Shown here in pieces: positions 37,221 to 49,130 of a DNA stretch of 64,000 nucleotides. The notes under the pieces were generated by a model. It was not told where the DNA came from. It worked only from the letters and a program-made list of their open reading frames with translations, and made no database searches. Both the position numbers and the translations under genes were made by a program. How positions within the stretch are numbered: position 1 is the stretch's first letter; each line of letters begins with the position of its first letter. The stretch comes from Adiantum capillus-veneris (Eukaryota; Streptophyta; Polypodiopsida; Polypodiales; Pteridaceae): NCBI GenBank assembly GCA_014529385.2, contig CM043958.1, forward strand, positions 155,845,293 through 155,909,292, given 5' to 3'.

Positions 37221-37744
37221 CGAAAACCTTAGGTATGTGACCGAGACTAGTCCTTGAGGATTGGGAGTTTTGGCTTGCCAAGAGTCTCGTTTTACATTTA
37301 GATAGGACCAGAGGGTGGAGGACTCTCTAGGTCTTAGAGGGAGTCTAAGAAGCGTGTGTTTGGCCTAGATCCTTCGACTTAGGTAGATTTAGGTAGACTG
37401 AGATAGTTTTAGGTATTAGTTGAGTTCTTGAGTAGGAGTTGGAGTGGTAGAAGCGGTGAGAGGAGAGCTTGAAAGTCCGGAGAGGCCAGAAAGCAACCAG
37501 AACACCATTATCACCATTTCAGAGGATGAGTAGGAGTAGAGTAAGTAGGACATCATGATTCAGGATCTAGAGCACTTCATGCATATATACTTGCTTGGTA
37601 TATTCATCACAAGGTTGTAAAAGACGCAAAAGTGTGTTTGAAAGCTGAAGTGAAGTCCAAAAGTTACTGTGAGTGTTTCTGATAGAGCTGCAGAGCATCA
37701 GGAGCATTTCTGTCCACAGGAAAAAAATTATTTTTTAAGCTAGG

Positions 37745-38610
37745 AGACATCCTACGCGTAGGATGTCTCAGGCTAACCTGGTGGGAATTTTGGAATTTTG
37801 AGTTGACCAGTGTGTTCAGAAGGTGGAATTTACCCTATTTTCAACTGGAAAGTGGAAATTTGACCATATATTGACAGGATAAGGCCAGATAGACTGAAAT
37901 TGAAGAACATCCTACCCAAATTGTTCCAAAGCATTATTTTAATACCAAAACCATAGGATGGCTGCATGAGCATGATCTGCATGATATATTGAATGACTGA
38001 GAGGGGTTTCATCTCATTTGGGTGAGAAAATTGGGTTCAAAGCAGACTTTAGCACTTTTGACTGAAAAAGACAAGAACAACTAAAATTGGGGACTTTTGA
38101 AATCCAAACAAACATCTAAGCATACCACTGGGTTGTTGACATCAAGGGGAAGATGTGGGTCAAGTCTGGGGTCAAATAGGCCAAAAAGATATCCTACGTG
38201 TAGGATGTCTTCTGTGTGATTTTGCACTCCAAACCTAATTTTGAGCATATCAAAGTGATCAGCACCTCAAGGGGAGCCTCTGCTTTGAAATTGAAGCCAT
38301 TATGATGAAGGAGACATCCTACGTGTAGGATGTCTGAAGCAAGAAATTGATGCCAGATACTGACTATGGGCATAGCAAGGTGTTGTATAGCCTGAGGCAA
38401 GCCTCCCAGTCAATTTTGGTCCAAATTGGAGTTGATTAGACTGATCAAGACCAGCAGCAGGCTGTCGAAACACATTTTTGATCCATTGACCAACTTATAG
38501 GTGTCCAAATGAAAAAGTAAAAATAGCTGTGGACTGAGCACATCAAGGGGAATCCATAGTGCAAAATCCAAGCAAAACAGAGCAGGAGACATCCTACGTG
38601 TAGGATGTCT
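37745..38610 (+). repeat. leader palindromes, set C
   Basis: Four 24-bp palindromes at 37745-37768, 38187-38210, 38312-38335 and 38587-38610, built on ACATCCTACGTGTAGGATGT with flanking AG...CT. The first has ACGCGT at its centre and is a perfect palindrome. Spacing is 442, 125 and 275 bp. A half-copy (ACATCCTAC) sits near 37909 and another in the LTR at 36854. All lie between the PBS and gag. Confidence 0.92.
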
Positions 38611-38987
38611 ACTAGGGCCTACTGAAGAGAAAATTTGACTGGGATTTGACAATGAGATTCCATTTGGCTTAAGGGTTCCAGAACTTCTTTCAGAAGTGAA
38701 TTTGGACCTTGTTTGTCCATTTGATGGAGCAAAGACTGAATTCATACTTTTTCACGTAAATTGACCAACATCCAAGGGAAGTACAGTTCCAGATTAGCAG
38801 ACCTAATCCAGAACATCAGCAGTGTATAAAATACAGTAGTGGTTGAGATTAACTCTCCACTTATACCAATCATTACTAAGATAACCTCTAGCAGTTAAAT
38901 GCTTTGATTCGATTGCCGAAATTAAACGCTTGTGTACAGGTATATTCAGCAGCAAAGCAAGAAGTTGTGCGGAGACTGATCCTTTGC

Positions 38988-41722
38988 CAGGTGATGAATT
39001 TAAGATTAGGAAGATACATTTTTAGAGACCAGAAGGTGGCAGGTGACCAAGGTAGCTTAGTGTCCACCGAGGAGAGTGTAACTTAGGCAAGGCTAGATCC
39101 ACTAGCACCGATTATTGAGGAAGGTAGTGATACTGACACTTCATCAGACAAATCTTCTTCATGATGGGTAGTCAACAGCCAGGAGGTTTCACCTATGATG
39201 GACCAATGCCAGGAGGAAGCACCTCCCTAAATCCTTTGAATGATTCCAAGCTCATTGTGATCTTCTTAGAACGAACAAACTCGAGGGGAGCCCTAGTCTA
39301 TTCTGATTATCGAGGACGCAAGTGCATTTGTATTGAAGAAAGGCCGGCTCAGAGATTGGATATAATTCGAGTCTATGATGATGGAGATAGATTCCGAGAC
39401 GAAAAGGGGAACCACTATCTGATAGTTAGTAACCTCAAGATTACAAACAGATATGGAGATAACGTGGCGAAAGGGAAAATGGTTTCAGAAGCTCAAGAAC
39501 CGCCACCAAACATTGATCGACCTAGAGAAATTTTTATGTATGATAAGAAAACAACCAGGGTTCCAACTTGTAATGAGAACGTGGGAATCTACAAGCATGA
39601 GAGTGAGGGAATAGTCGCTTACTTTCGCCGCAAAGAACCATACTTAACCAAATTAAGCAAAGACAAGGTTCTTTACTTATTCTCTTATGAAACTGCTATG
39701 GGGAAGGATATAGTTTTTGTTGATAGGAACGGGCGAGAATACCAGCGTATTCTCCCAGAAGAGGTAGAAAAGGCAACAGTTCCAGGAGCATCAACATATG
39801 CCCCAGACGAAGTGCCAAGAGCCACCTACACCCCTAGCAAGTCGATAAATCCCTTTTCAGAGGAGTATGATGCTACCTCACATTCTACCCGACCGCAGAC
39901 ATTCAACAATCAAAACCAACCAGCAACTTAACCATCATTGCAGGCATGTGCAACATTGGAACAAGAACAAAACCGAGATGGTTATCAAGCCGCACGAGGG
40001 CTAAGGGATTTGCAAGAACCACCACTCTATTCAAGGTATCAAGGAGAGAGCAAGCCAAAGACTCAAGGGTCAACAGAGCCTAGAAGACCACCCATAGAAC
40101 GAGTTCGAAGAGATGAACCATCTCTGGCAAGAACTATTAGAAATTATGGCTTAGGAGCACCACTAGGAGAGGAACCAGCCTACTACAGAAGACCAGAGGA
40201 GGTATATCAATTAGGACGTGGAGATCCAATGATGAGGTTTGTAGATCATAGTAGAATTAGACCTTCTCAAGTGCAAAAATGGGTAAACAAGAAATACACA
40301 GGAAACAGAGATCCAAGAGATCATGTAGCAGACTTTGTGCTTGTAATTAGAGCTGAAGAGGTGTTAGACTTCCCTACCCAATTTGCAGGGTTTGGACTAA
40401 CCCTAGAGGATGACGCTGCTACTTGGTTTGACTCTGTAGAGCGTAGAGACTTTGAGTCTATGGAGGAAGTGTTTGACGAATTTATCGAGGAATTCTCACA
40501 AAGGGGGATAGATCATAATACTGTCTCACAAATCCATAAATTCAAACAGAAAGATGGGGAATATGTACGAAAGGCAGTCCTAAGACTAAAAAGATATGTT
40601 AAGTTCTGCCCTGTGGAAGAACTGCCCACTCAGTCCAAACTTATGCTTATATTCATCCAAGGACTAAGGAATACAGATCTCTAGAAGGACTTACATATGA
40701 AGAGGAGCACGACGTTGAATGAGTTGACCAAGGAGGCTCTTTACCTTGTGGACAATTGTGCGGTCTACAAAGAGGGGGAGTTCAAGGACCTTGACGACGA
40801 TTCATCTTCACAAAAAAGTGGAAGCAAGTCTTCTAAGACATCACTGAAAGGAGAAGTAGTTGTAAACCAAGAGCATCTTGTAGAGGAAGTGCTAAAAAAG
40901 ATTAACTTGTATGCCAAACCCGAGGCTAAACAACCCAAGTGGTGTGCTATTGAACAAAAATGGACAAACCATGGGACAAAGGAATGTTATTATAACAAGG
41001 GATATGTGAGAGAGAGACCTTACACTCCCCAAGCTCAGGTAGCTTCTCCTCAAGTTCCACCAATGCCTGGGTATCAAGCAGCAACCTACCAAGACTTGTA
41101 GGTGTAGAAAGAACACAACCAGTGTTGGGGCAACAACCACCCCTACCTGGATTACGACTAGTCGGTATAAGATACACACCAACCATAACCAAATCAGAGG
41201 AGAAGGCTTTGGTGCCTATGCATGCATATTATGAAGATCCCAATGGATATGCGACAAACTCTGTCTATTATCCACCGGAAGAACCCTCGACACCAGAACC
41301 ATGGAGCATGATAGGAAGTACATGACCATCAACAGCTGCACAGGCAGCAGGAGAAGGAAGATATAGCTTAGATGAACGAACATTGTTGTTCATAGCCAAC
41401 GGAGGCATGTGCAGACAGAGACATGCATACCAACAAAGAGGAGCTCAAGGAGCACCTCAACAACCCAAGGGACCCTGCTACAAGTGTGGTGGAGACCATT
41501 GGCTAAGAGACTGTCCTCATGATGAAATCATTAGAGTCAACGCATATTGCATCGAGTGTGGAGCTACTCATGATTCCTGATTGCCCTAAAAACCCGAGCA
41601 AAGGAGCAAAAACTACCTTGAACATGCTAGAACCAGTACCTTCGAGTGGAGGGGCAAAAAATGAAACAATCATACCTATTCAGGCAGTGACACGAGCCCA
41701 AGCTCAAAGAATGACGAATTGA
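38988..41722 (+). pseudogene. gag (E4)
   Basis: Gag in several frames: N-terminal segment from ATG 38988 (NLRLGRYIFRDQK, then LDPLAPIIEEGSDTDTSSDK), main frame 39161-39931, then 39938-40684 after one TAA stop, with the Retrotrans_gag core (FAGFGLTLEDDAATWFDSVE, IDHNTVSQIHKFKQKDGEYV, LKRYVKFCPVEELP). A TAG at 40682 and a stop near 41099 interrupt before 41122-41325 and the zinc knuckle at about 41464-41520, CYKCGGDHWLRDC, which has the CX2CX4HX4C spacing. A second CIECGATHDS knuckle is broken by a frameshift. Gag packages RNA in virus-like particles; this copy needs at least four repairs to be read. Confidence 0.88.
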
Positions 41723-41795
41723 AGAGCCAAAAACTGATGCCCCAAGTTCAGAAACGAAAAATCAGAGAAGCACTTGGAAAGCTAGAAAGGCACGT

Positions 41796-44700
41796 ATGAA
41801 GGCCAGGAAAGAACGAGAGAAAACAGCTCTATCCGAGGAGTTAAAACATACAAAGGATAGATTAGAGTGGTTAGAGGATCTAGCTAGCTTAAGCTCACAC
41901 ACCACGGAAACCATAGCACCTAAGGAAATAGCGGAGCCCAAAAGTGCAGGATCAGGAGAATCAGTACATGTAGACAAGGTAAATGAGCACTTGGATGCAC
42001 TTCTAAAAGCTTATGAAGCCAGACTCAAAAAGAACCAAACCCAGGAGCAAAGATGGATGACTTATCCATATGCTGAAATAGAAAAACAAAGGTTGGAAAT
42101 GTGTAGAAAGATGATTGAAACAACACAATCATTGATGGAAGACCCGCTTGGTAAACCTGCAAATTGGCATGAAGTACCAGCTCCAACCCCTATCCAACCA
42201 ACTTTAGAGGAACAAGTAGAAACGAAGGAAAGACTCATGAATGCCTATGAGTCCAGAGGAGAGCCTATCATAGTGCCAAATACAACAGATGAGGCAAGTG
42301 ACAGGTTCCAGCCTAAAACATTGACAGAAATGGGTAAGGACTGTAACTGTTTAGATGATCTGTGGAAGAAAATTCGTGAGGCCAACAAGGCTAACAGGGT
42401 GAGTCACAACATGAATAGCACAAGAAAAGAGAAGAATGAGATCTTACCTCCTATTGAAGAATTTGAGGCAAGGTCGCAAATGAACTTTGATATACATTCA
42501 CAAGGGGGAGACCAGGGATCAATTAGTTCGGGACACAGCCAACTAGACTCGCTGAAAACTTTACCCTCTTACCTAGGAGAGTATGAAGCCAAGTCTGAAG
42601 TGAGAGCAATCCCATCTCAAAGACTTTCTTCTAACAAAGTGATGCACTCACAAGGATTGATTGAGTTATTGTCCACCCCGGTGGCATGCACAATCACATT
42701 AGCCGAACTCCTAAGGTTACGACCAAACATGTGGACCACAGTAGGAAAATGCCTAGAAAAATTTGGAGTGAAAGACCCCACCTCGAAGCTTCAGGAAGGG
42801 ATCAGAGAATTGGACAAGCCTCAACTAAACACTAGGCCAGTACCATTAAACAAGGTTGGAGAATGTTGCGAGGGAGAAGATGGAAACACCACGCTACCAG
42901 TAGAATTCCAAGAAGTAGTTTCCAAAGCTATTCTTGACAGTGGAGCGGGAGTTGCTATCGCCACCAAGGAAATGTGGAAAAAATGGGGAAAACCAACCTT
43001 AAGAGCTACCAGAATGAAACTGCAATTGGCATATGGGTTCATGGAGAAGCCTCTAGGACTCTTAGAAAAAGTGATTGTCACTTTGTGCGGAATCGAGTAT
43101 GAGCATACATTTGCAATAGTCAATTTTGACAAAAAGAACAATTATGAGATCATCTTGGGAAGACCATTCACGCGACAATTGAAGATGGTCCAAGATTGGG
43201 GTTACGACCACATTTACCTCAGACATGGCGAGACAACAACTAAAATACACCTGAAAGACCATAGTTACAAGGATGTGAACCAAACACCTGTGGAAGAGTT
43301 TGATTCAGCTACATTAGCAGGATCGGAACTCCCAGCATGGTTAGGGCAACAAAAAGAGATATGGATGTGTGGAGCTTCACATTGTGGAAGCTTAAGAAGA
43401 GAGGAATACGTCTTAAAAAGAGCAATTGAGGAAAAGGAGTATATTCCGGAACCTTTCCCTGAAGATGCCTTGGAACCTCTAGAATGGGAACATATACTAG
43501 CAACATTGGATGCCTGTACCATTACAGATAGTCCAACAACAAAATTTTGTGACAAGGATGGCTATGATGTGCTACCCTACTACATGGTAAGCATTATACC
43601 AAAAGGAGATGAGACAATAGAACCACAAGAACAAGAAGAGTTTTATAACTCCTCTGAGCATCTGAAAGTAAATAATGATGCAGATAATGAGTGTTCAGAC
43701 AACTCGAGTGAGTGTGGGGGGAAAATAGAGAATATCAAGTTTTATGATTTTGCTAATCAGCACCCTAGACGCCAGGAATGCTATACAAGGAAACGAGCAG
43801 GGAACAAAGCGAGAGAGAACCTGATGCCCATGACAAGAAGTAAAACTCACTATTTGATGCTTGTAAAATCAGAGGATTGTGTAAAAGATCAAATATCAGG
43901 AAGATTCTCAAAAGTTCGAAGGGAAAGAACGCAAGAGGAAAAAAGACAAACACAAAAAGCTAAAATAGAAACAAAATTACAAAAATCAAAAAAATCAAAA
44001 AAAGAAACAACAAAAGACCAAGAGTGGACCAAACTGGATCGTAAACATAAATACCAAGAACTGAAACGGTCTTTACGTGAGATATGGACTACCGAAGAAG
44101 ATAGTGATGATAAAGGGGAGTCAGAGAAGGGAAACATGAATGTACCATCACACTATCGAAAATTTACCATCCAGGACAGAAAAATCATCATGACACCACC
44201 AGTAAGGAAAAAAACCAACCAAGAATCTTACAATGGGCCAGAGAATGCAAAAAGAATAGACCTCGCGGAACCAGGTGAAAAGCTTCAGCCGGTCTATATA
44301 GCAACCGATTTAGAGCCTGAAGAAGAAGAACGGCTAACACAACTTCTCAAGAAGTATAAAGATGTGTTTGCATGGTCCTACAAAGACCTCAAAGGAGTTG
44401 ATCCATCGATATGCCAACATACGATTCCTTTGAAATCGGATGCAAAACCTAGCAAACAACGTCCTTATACATATAATGACACATTTGCTAAACGAATCAA
44501 AGAGGAGATTGACAAGATGATGGAAGCTGAATTCATCTATGAAATTGAACATACAGATTGGGTGTCACCCATTGTGGTAGTCTCCAAAAAGAATGGAAAA
44601 CTGCGAGTGTGTGTAAACCTCAAAAAGGTAAATGCAGCCACCATAAGGGATAATTATCCCTTGCCAATCACAGAACATGTACTTGAGCGGGTGGCCGGGA

Positions 44701-45026
44701 AATGGGCTTATTCCTTTTTGGATGGGTTTTCAGGATACAACCAACTGGCAATTGCAAGGGAGGATCAACACAAAATAGCGTTTTCCATAGAATGGGGAAT
44801 ATATACGTATCGAGTTATGCCGTTTGGCTTAACTAATGCCCCAGCTACCTTCCAAAGGTTAATGATGCACGCATTCAAAGAATACCTGAGAATATTCTTA
44901 GAAATATACATGGATGATCTTTGTGTACACTCTCTTCTACGAGAGGAACATACTGACCATTTGCAAAATGTATTTGAAAAATGCAGGACATATCGAATCT
45001 GTCTTAACCCGAAAAAGTGTGGTTAG
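41796..45026 (+). CDS. gypsy pol: protease and reverse transcriptase (E4)
   Basis: Longest open frame in the window, 1,076 codons. Residues 1-370 are an acidic/basic spacer with coiled-coil tendency (ALSEELKHTKDRLEWLEDLA). Retropepsin about 378-500: AILDSGAGVAIATKEMW with catalytic DSG, later NNYEIILGRPFTRQLKMVQD. A charged linker follows to about 830. Reverse transcriptase about 885-1075: VSPIVVVSKKNGKLRVCVNL, SFLDGFSGYNQL, MPFGLTNAPATFQRLM and the polymerase motif YMDDL. It ends at a TAG after NPKKCG, where the intact family would continue into VFG.SQGRILGH; the continuation lies in another frame from about 45015. The frame is therefore truncated by a small indel within RT, but protease and the polymerase palm look intact. 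Confidence 0.9.
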   Translation: MKARKEREKTALSEELKHTKDRLEWLEDLASLSSHTTETIAPKEIAEPKSAGSGESVHVDKVNEHLDALLKAYEARLKKNQTQEQRWMTYPYAEIEKQRLEMCRKMIETTQSLMEDPLGKPANWHEVPAPTPIQPTLEEQVETKERLMNAYESRGEPIIVPNTTDEASDRFQPKTLTEMGKDCNCLDDLWKKIREANKANRVSHNMNSTRKEKNEILPPIEEFEARSQMNFDIHSQGGDQGSISSGHSQLDSLKTLPSYLGEYEAKSEVRAIPSQRLSSNKVMHSQGLIELLSTPVACTITLAELLRLRPNMWTTVGKCLEKFGVKDPTSKLQEGIRELDKPQLNTRPVPLNKVGECCEGEDGNTTLPVEFQEVVSKAILDSGAGVAIATKEMWKKWGKPTLRATRMKLQLAYGFMEKPLGLLEKVIVTLCGIEYEHTFAIVNFDKKNNYEIILGRPFTRQLKMVQDWGYDHIYLRHGETTTKIHLKDHSYKDVNQTPVEEFDSATLAGSELPAWLGQQKEIWMCGASHCGSLRREEYVLKRAIEEKEYIPEPFPEDALEPLEWEHILATLDACTITDSPTTKFCDKDGYDVLPYYMVSIIPKGDETIEPQEQEEFYNSSEHLKVNNDADNECSDNSSECGGKIENIKFYDFANQHPRRQECYTRKRAGNKARENLMPMTRSKTHYLMLVKSEDCVKDQISGRFSKVRRERTQEEKRQTQKAKIETKLQKSKKSKKETTKDQEWTKLDRKHKYQELKRSLREIWTTEEDSDDKGESEKGNMNVPSHYRKFTIQDRKIIMTPPVRKKTNQESYNGPENAKRIDLAEPGEKLQPVYIATDLEPEEEERLTQLLKKYKDVFAWSYKDLKGVDPSICQHTIPLKSDAKPSKQRPYTYNDTFAKRIKEEIDKMMEAEFIYEIEHTDWVSPIVVVSKKNGKLRVCVNLKKVNAATIRDNYPLPITEHVLERVAGKWAYSFLDGFSGYNQLAIAREDQHKIAFSIEWGIYTYRVMPFGLTNAPATFQRLMMHAFKEYLRIFLEIYMDDLCVHSLLREEHTDHLQNVFEKCRTYRICLNPKKCG

Positions 45027-45752
45027 CCAAGGCCGCATCTTAGGACACATTGTCTCAAGAAATGGCATAACCACTGACCTAGACAAAGTCAAAGTCATAG
45101 TAGACCTTCCCAGGCCTACTAATGCGAAACAAGTGCAATCCTTCATGGGACACTGTGGATATTATCGAAGATTCATATATATGTATGTAGTCATTGCACA
45201 ACCTCTGTATCGTTTGCTAGTCAATTTCGATTGGACTGAGGAGTGTGAAACTTCATTCCAAAAGCTGAAGGAGAACCTTGTATCAGCACCTGTACTTAAA
45301 GCATCAGATTCAGAAAAGATATTCCATGTTCACATTGATGCTTCTACATATGCAATCGGGAGTATTCTGGCTCAACCTGGAGACAGAACAATGGATTTTC
45401 CAGCTTGTTATGCAAGCCGACAGTTAAACAGTGCGAAAAAGAACTACACAACCACCGAAAGAGAGGGGATAGGAATGATTAATGCTGTAAAGAAATTTTG
45501 GCATTATTTGCTCGCAAACAAATTTGTGTTCTTCACAGATCCTCAAGCTCTTTTGTATATGGTAAATAAACCATGCAACACAGGGAGAGTTGTACGCTGG
45601 TTTATTATATTGCTAGAGTTTGATTTTACAGTGGTGGTAAAAAAGGGTAAAACCCATCTACGAGCGGATCATCTTTCAAGGATACACAACGGGGAAGCTC
45701 CTGAAGGAGTAGATGATGACATGCTAGATGCTTATCTTTTCAATATTAGAAG
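45015..45752 (+). pseudogene. RT thumb and RNase H (E4)
   Basis: This continues pol after the frameshift: VSQGRILGHIVSRNGI, FMGHCGYYRRFI and FDWTEECETSFQKLKE, then RNase H with HVHIDASTYAIGSILAQPGD (catalytic D), NYTTTEREGIGMINAVKKFW (E) and FVFFTDPQALLYMV (D). The end HLRADHLSRIHNGEAPEGVD is the usual RNase H/integrase boundary. Just after FNIRR (about 45752) the sequence passes into the leader of another element, so integrase is lost. Confidence 0.9.
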
Positions 45753-47115
45753 GGTAAGTAGAATCCGAGGTGGATATCAGAACATTGCTCTCTCCGAAAG
45801 AATCAATTGTGATTTGCTATGTGAAGTTACAAAATTTCAGGTCTACGGCTAGAAATAACACGAAAAGACTTCCAACCACTCAATCCGACTCGAAAGTATG
45901 CTTTGAAAGTTGTATGAACCAGTGGGTAAGCTCAAGGACACATCCAGGTAAAAATTTCAAGAGTTTGCAAAAACTCAGATTATTTACTTTTTCTTGACAT
46001 TTTAGGCCAAATTAAGTTTTGACATGACTTAGAGGCTTAAAATACCTCACGAAAAGACTATCCAGTGAAAAAGTTCAAAAAAGTGTTCATTTTAGGCCTA
46101 AAGTAAATAATAGCAATTATTTACTTTCAGCTCAAAACTGACCAAGCTTGGTACCAGAGACTCTATGCATGTGTACAAACAACTTTTGTAAAGGCACATA
46201 GGATTTGGATCACCAAACTGACCAAAAACTGAGTAAAAACGAAAGTCTGTACTGACTTTTGGAAACTTGAGTGTAAATTGGGAAAAATTATGTTCAAACT
46301 CAATGAAACTTTATTCATAGGCTTATATTGATGTGATAGACATGTATACATGCTCAGTTGACCAAAAAGATGCAAAAATTTGAGAAAAGTAAATAATCGC
46401 GATTATTTACTACTGCTACACAAAGACACAAATTTTGACTTTTGAACTTGTACTTTGTTAGACCAACATAATACAAGGCCACCGGGCAATTTTGGGTTCA
46501 ATTGGATCCAAAGTGGTACATGTTCGCTTAGATTCCAGGTTGTAGATAATCCTTTGATTTCTACAAAAGTAGAATCTGAAAGTCTCAACTGCTGACTCAC
46601 TTAGCTCTATTTGGAGTGATACACATAGACTAGTCACAATAGTTAGCAAGAACTATACAATCTTTGTGAAAGAATAGCTAATTTGATCAAAATTGATACA
46701 TGAATCAGGTTGCAAACAAGGAATTGGTAGCTTGATAGAAGATGCAATCAAGTCAATTTGACAATAAGTACTCTATCCAGGGCTTCACAAGTCTTTATGA
46801 ACCTTAGATCTGGTTGTATACTAGGAAACCAAGGCATATTTGGAGAAACCTCCAGTAGAGTATCCACTAAAGAAAGTGTGAATTAAGGCAATCCCTTGCA
46901 CACTATCCTTGAGGAATTCTCAGACACTTTTTCTAATTCAACATCGGAAATGTCTTCCTATTCGACTCACTCAAAAACCGGAACGACTGTGCGCTATAAG
47001 CATATACTCTCTTTTTATAAGACTAATCGCCATGGAGCTCAGGTTTACCTGGATCCTAACAAAGAGTATGCTATTCGCATTGATGACCATGGTATTGAGT
47101 TTGAAGAGGATATCA
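45753..47115 (+). mobile_element. partial leader and gag start, E5-type
   Basis: Parallels 47860-49800: both start with GGTAAGTAG.ATCCGAGGTGG, pass through related leader text with set D palindromes, and reach a gag N-terminus (46896: HTILEEFSDTFSNSTSEMSS, later VYLDPNKEYAIRIDDHGIEF). It stops within gag near 47115 and joins LTR sequence. It is joined at its left to the E4 RNase H end. It looks like a leftover of an element deleted by recombination. Confidence 0.75.
46102..46411 (+). repeat. leader palindromes, set D, first block
   Basis: Two 24-bp palindromes at 46102-46125 (centre TAGCAA) and 46388-46411. The second is a perfect palindrome with core TAAATAATCGCGATTATTTA. Spacing is 286 bp. 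A half-copy ataatcgcgat lies at 47175 in the adjoining LTR fragment. Confidence 0.92.
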
Positions 47116-47511
47116 AGGCATCATTTAGATGCATTTTGGGTCGAAAACTACTAGGTCAAAAATCCACTGCTGTTGATAATCGCGATTTTTGCACTTGACC
47201 TAAATTGGGGTTTGAGACCATAAGCATGTGGGCTTAGGTCTTATAAACATGTCATAGAAGTTTCATTGGATGTCATTTGATGCTGACGGATGTGATTTGT
47301 TTGCCAATGAGCGATTGGCTTTTAGTGATTTCTGTCACTTGAGTGTAGCACGAGTTAGATGCGAGTTGTTGGTTTTTTTTGAGAGATTGACACCCTCTTG
47401 TAGCCTCTATGCACTAGTCGAGTTAGCTTCATCCCATGGATTGACAATCTAAACGTGGTTCCGTTAATACTGCAATAAGATAGGATAGTGAGGTTAGACA
47501 CGCGTCCCACA
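47116..47511 (+). repeat. 5' LTR fragment of E5
   Basis: Ends ACGCGTCCCACA directly before the primer site. Its beginning is lost at the junction with the gag fragment at 47115. The element 3' LTR is not in the window. Confidence 0.65.
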
Positions 47512-47513
47512 TT

Positions 47514-47535
47514 TGGCGCCGCTGTCGGGGATCGA
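47514..47535 (+). promoter_or_regulatory. primer binding site of E5
   Basis: TGGCGCCGCTGTCGGGGATC follows the LTR end by two bases and continues GA. A tRNA-Asp-type primer site, differing from the E4 site at a few positions. Confidence 0.9.
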
Positions 47536-48311
47536 AGAGACCTAAACTAGGGAAAAACACGAGCGTTTTGTGAATTTATCCTTTAACTTTCTCTAGGATC
47601 ACCTAGAGTTCAAAACTTTCTTTTAGAAACCGCATAGCCTAAGATTAACGTCTTTTGCTGTGTAGAGGTAGCTTGGAAGTAATCGTACTTGATGGGTGCC
47701 TTTAGGATTGTAGGATTGTAGAAATAGATTAGGATTTTGAGGATGATTGATAGACGAGACAAGTCTTGAGATCAATGCTCAAAACATTATAAAAAACAAG
47801 AAAACGAGTGTTTGTGGACACTTTCCACAACCCCATTGCATGAGAATCTAAGAGTAGGGTAAGTAGGATCCGAGGTGGATCTCAGAACATTGCTCTCTCT
47901 GAAAGAATCATTGTGAGTTGTTATTGGAAGTTGCAGAATTTCACTTCTACGGCTAAAAATAGCACAAAAGTAGGATCCAGGGTGGATCTCAGAACATTGC
48001 TCTCTCTGAAAGAATCATTGTGAGTTGTTATTGGAAGTTGCAGAATTTCACTTCTATGGCTAGAAATAGCACAAAAGGACTCCATACCACTCAATCCGAC
48101 TGGAGAGTAAGCTTAAAAGTTGACTGAACCAGTGGGTAAGCTCAAGGACACTTCGAGGTAAAATTTCAAGAGTTGGTCAAACTCAGATTCTTTACTTTTC
48201 GTTGACATTTTAGGCCAAATTAACTTTTGACTTTATTCATAGGCTAAAAGTAGCTCATAAAAAGACTGTCCACATTGGAAAATTTTAAAAATTGGTTCAT
48301 TTCAAGCCTGA

Positions 48312-49130
48312 AGTTAATAATCATGATTATTAAGTTTTAGCTCATATTTGACCAAGGTTCATACCATTGACTCATTTCATGTGTACAAACAACTTTTGTA
48401 AAGGCACAAAAGATTTGGATCACCAAACTGGCAAAAAACTGGGTAAAAACTAAAGTTTGTACTAACTTTTTGAATCTTGAGTGTAAATTGGGGAAACATT
48501 TGTCCAAACTTGTTGAAATTTGATTCATAGGCTTATATTGATGTGATATACATGTATCCAAGCTCAGTTGACCAAAAATATGTAAAAAGTTACGAGAAGT
48601 AAATAATCACAATTATTTACATCTGTCCCATTTTTCAACTTTTTTGACCAAGTTGACAAACCACTAGCTTTACCATGTTGTAATAAGCCCACAAACCAAA
48701 TTTGGTAAGATGACCATTTGACTAAAACTTGTCCAAAATTGATGAAACTTGACTAGGGACCTTAAGTTGAAGTGCTTAACAAATCTTTGTCAAAGTTGGG
48801 ACAAAATTTTTGAAAAATATAGCTAGAGTAAATAATCGTGATTATTTATATTTTCTTCAAAACTTGAAAATTTTGCAAATTTGAGTATACCATAAGGTAA
48901 ATCATATCAAGTAGACCCCACAAATCAATATTGGTGAAATTTGGATCACAAAAGTGAGACTTAAGCCAGATTCTTGAAATCAGAGCGGACACAAAATAAT
49001 TGACAAACTTGAGCAGATTTTGTCCAAACTTGTTGAAACTTGTCCAGGGACTTTAATAGGCTATATACTTGCCAAACCAAGCCAAAAAGTACAAAAATTT
49101 GACAAAAGTAAATAATCGTAATTATTTCCT
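48312..49130 (+). repeat. leader palindromes, set D, second block
   Basis: Four 24-bp imperfect palindromes at 48312-48335, 48598-48621, 48827-48850 and 49107-49130, variants of TAAATAATCGCGATTATTTA with central changes (ATCATGAT, ATCACAAT, ATCGTGAT, ATCGTAAT). Spacing is 286, 229 and 280 bp. They lie between the E5 PBS and its gag. A 93-bp-scale duplication of leader text also occurs at about 47865-48080. Confidence 0.9.

Noticed and set aside
37745-38610. CRISPR-like array
   Set aside because: The repeats are palindromes with spacings of 125-442 bp, lie in plant retroelement leaders, and have no uniform spacers or cas genes.
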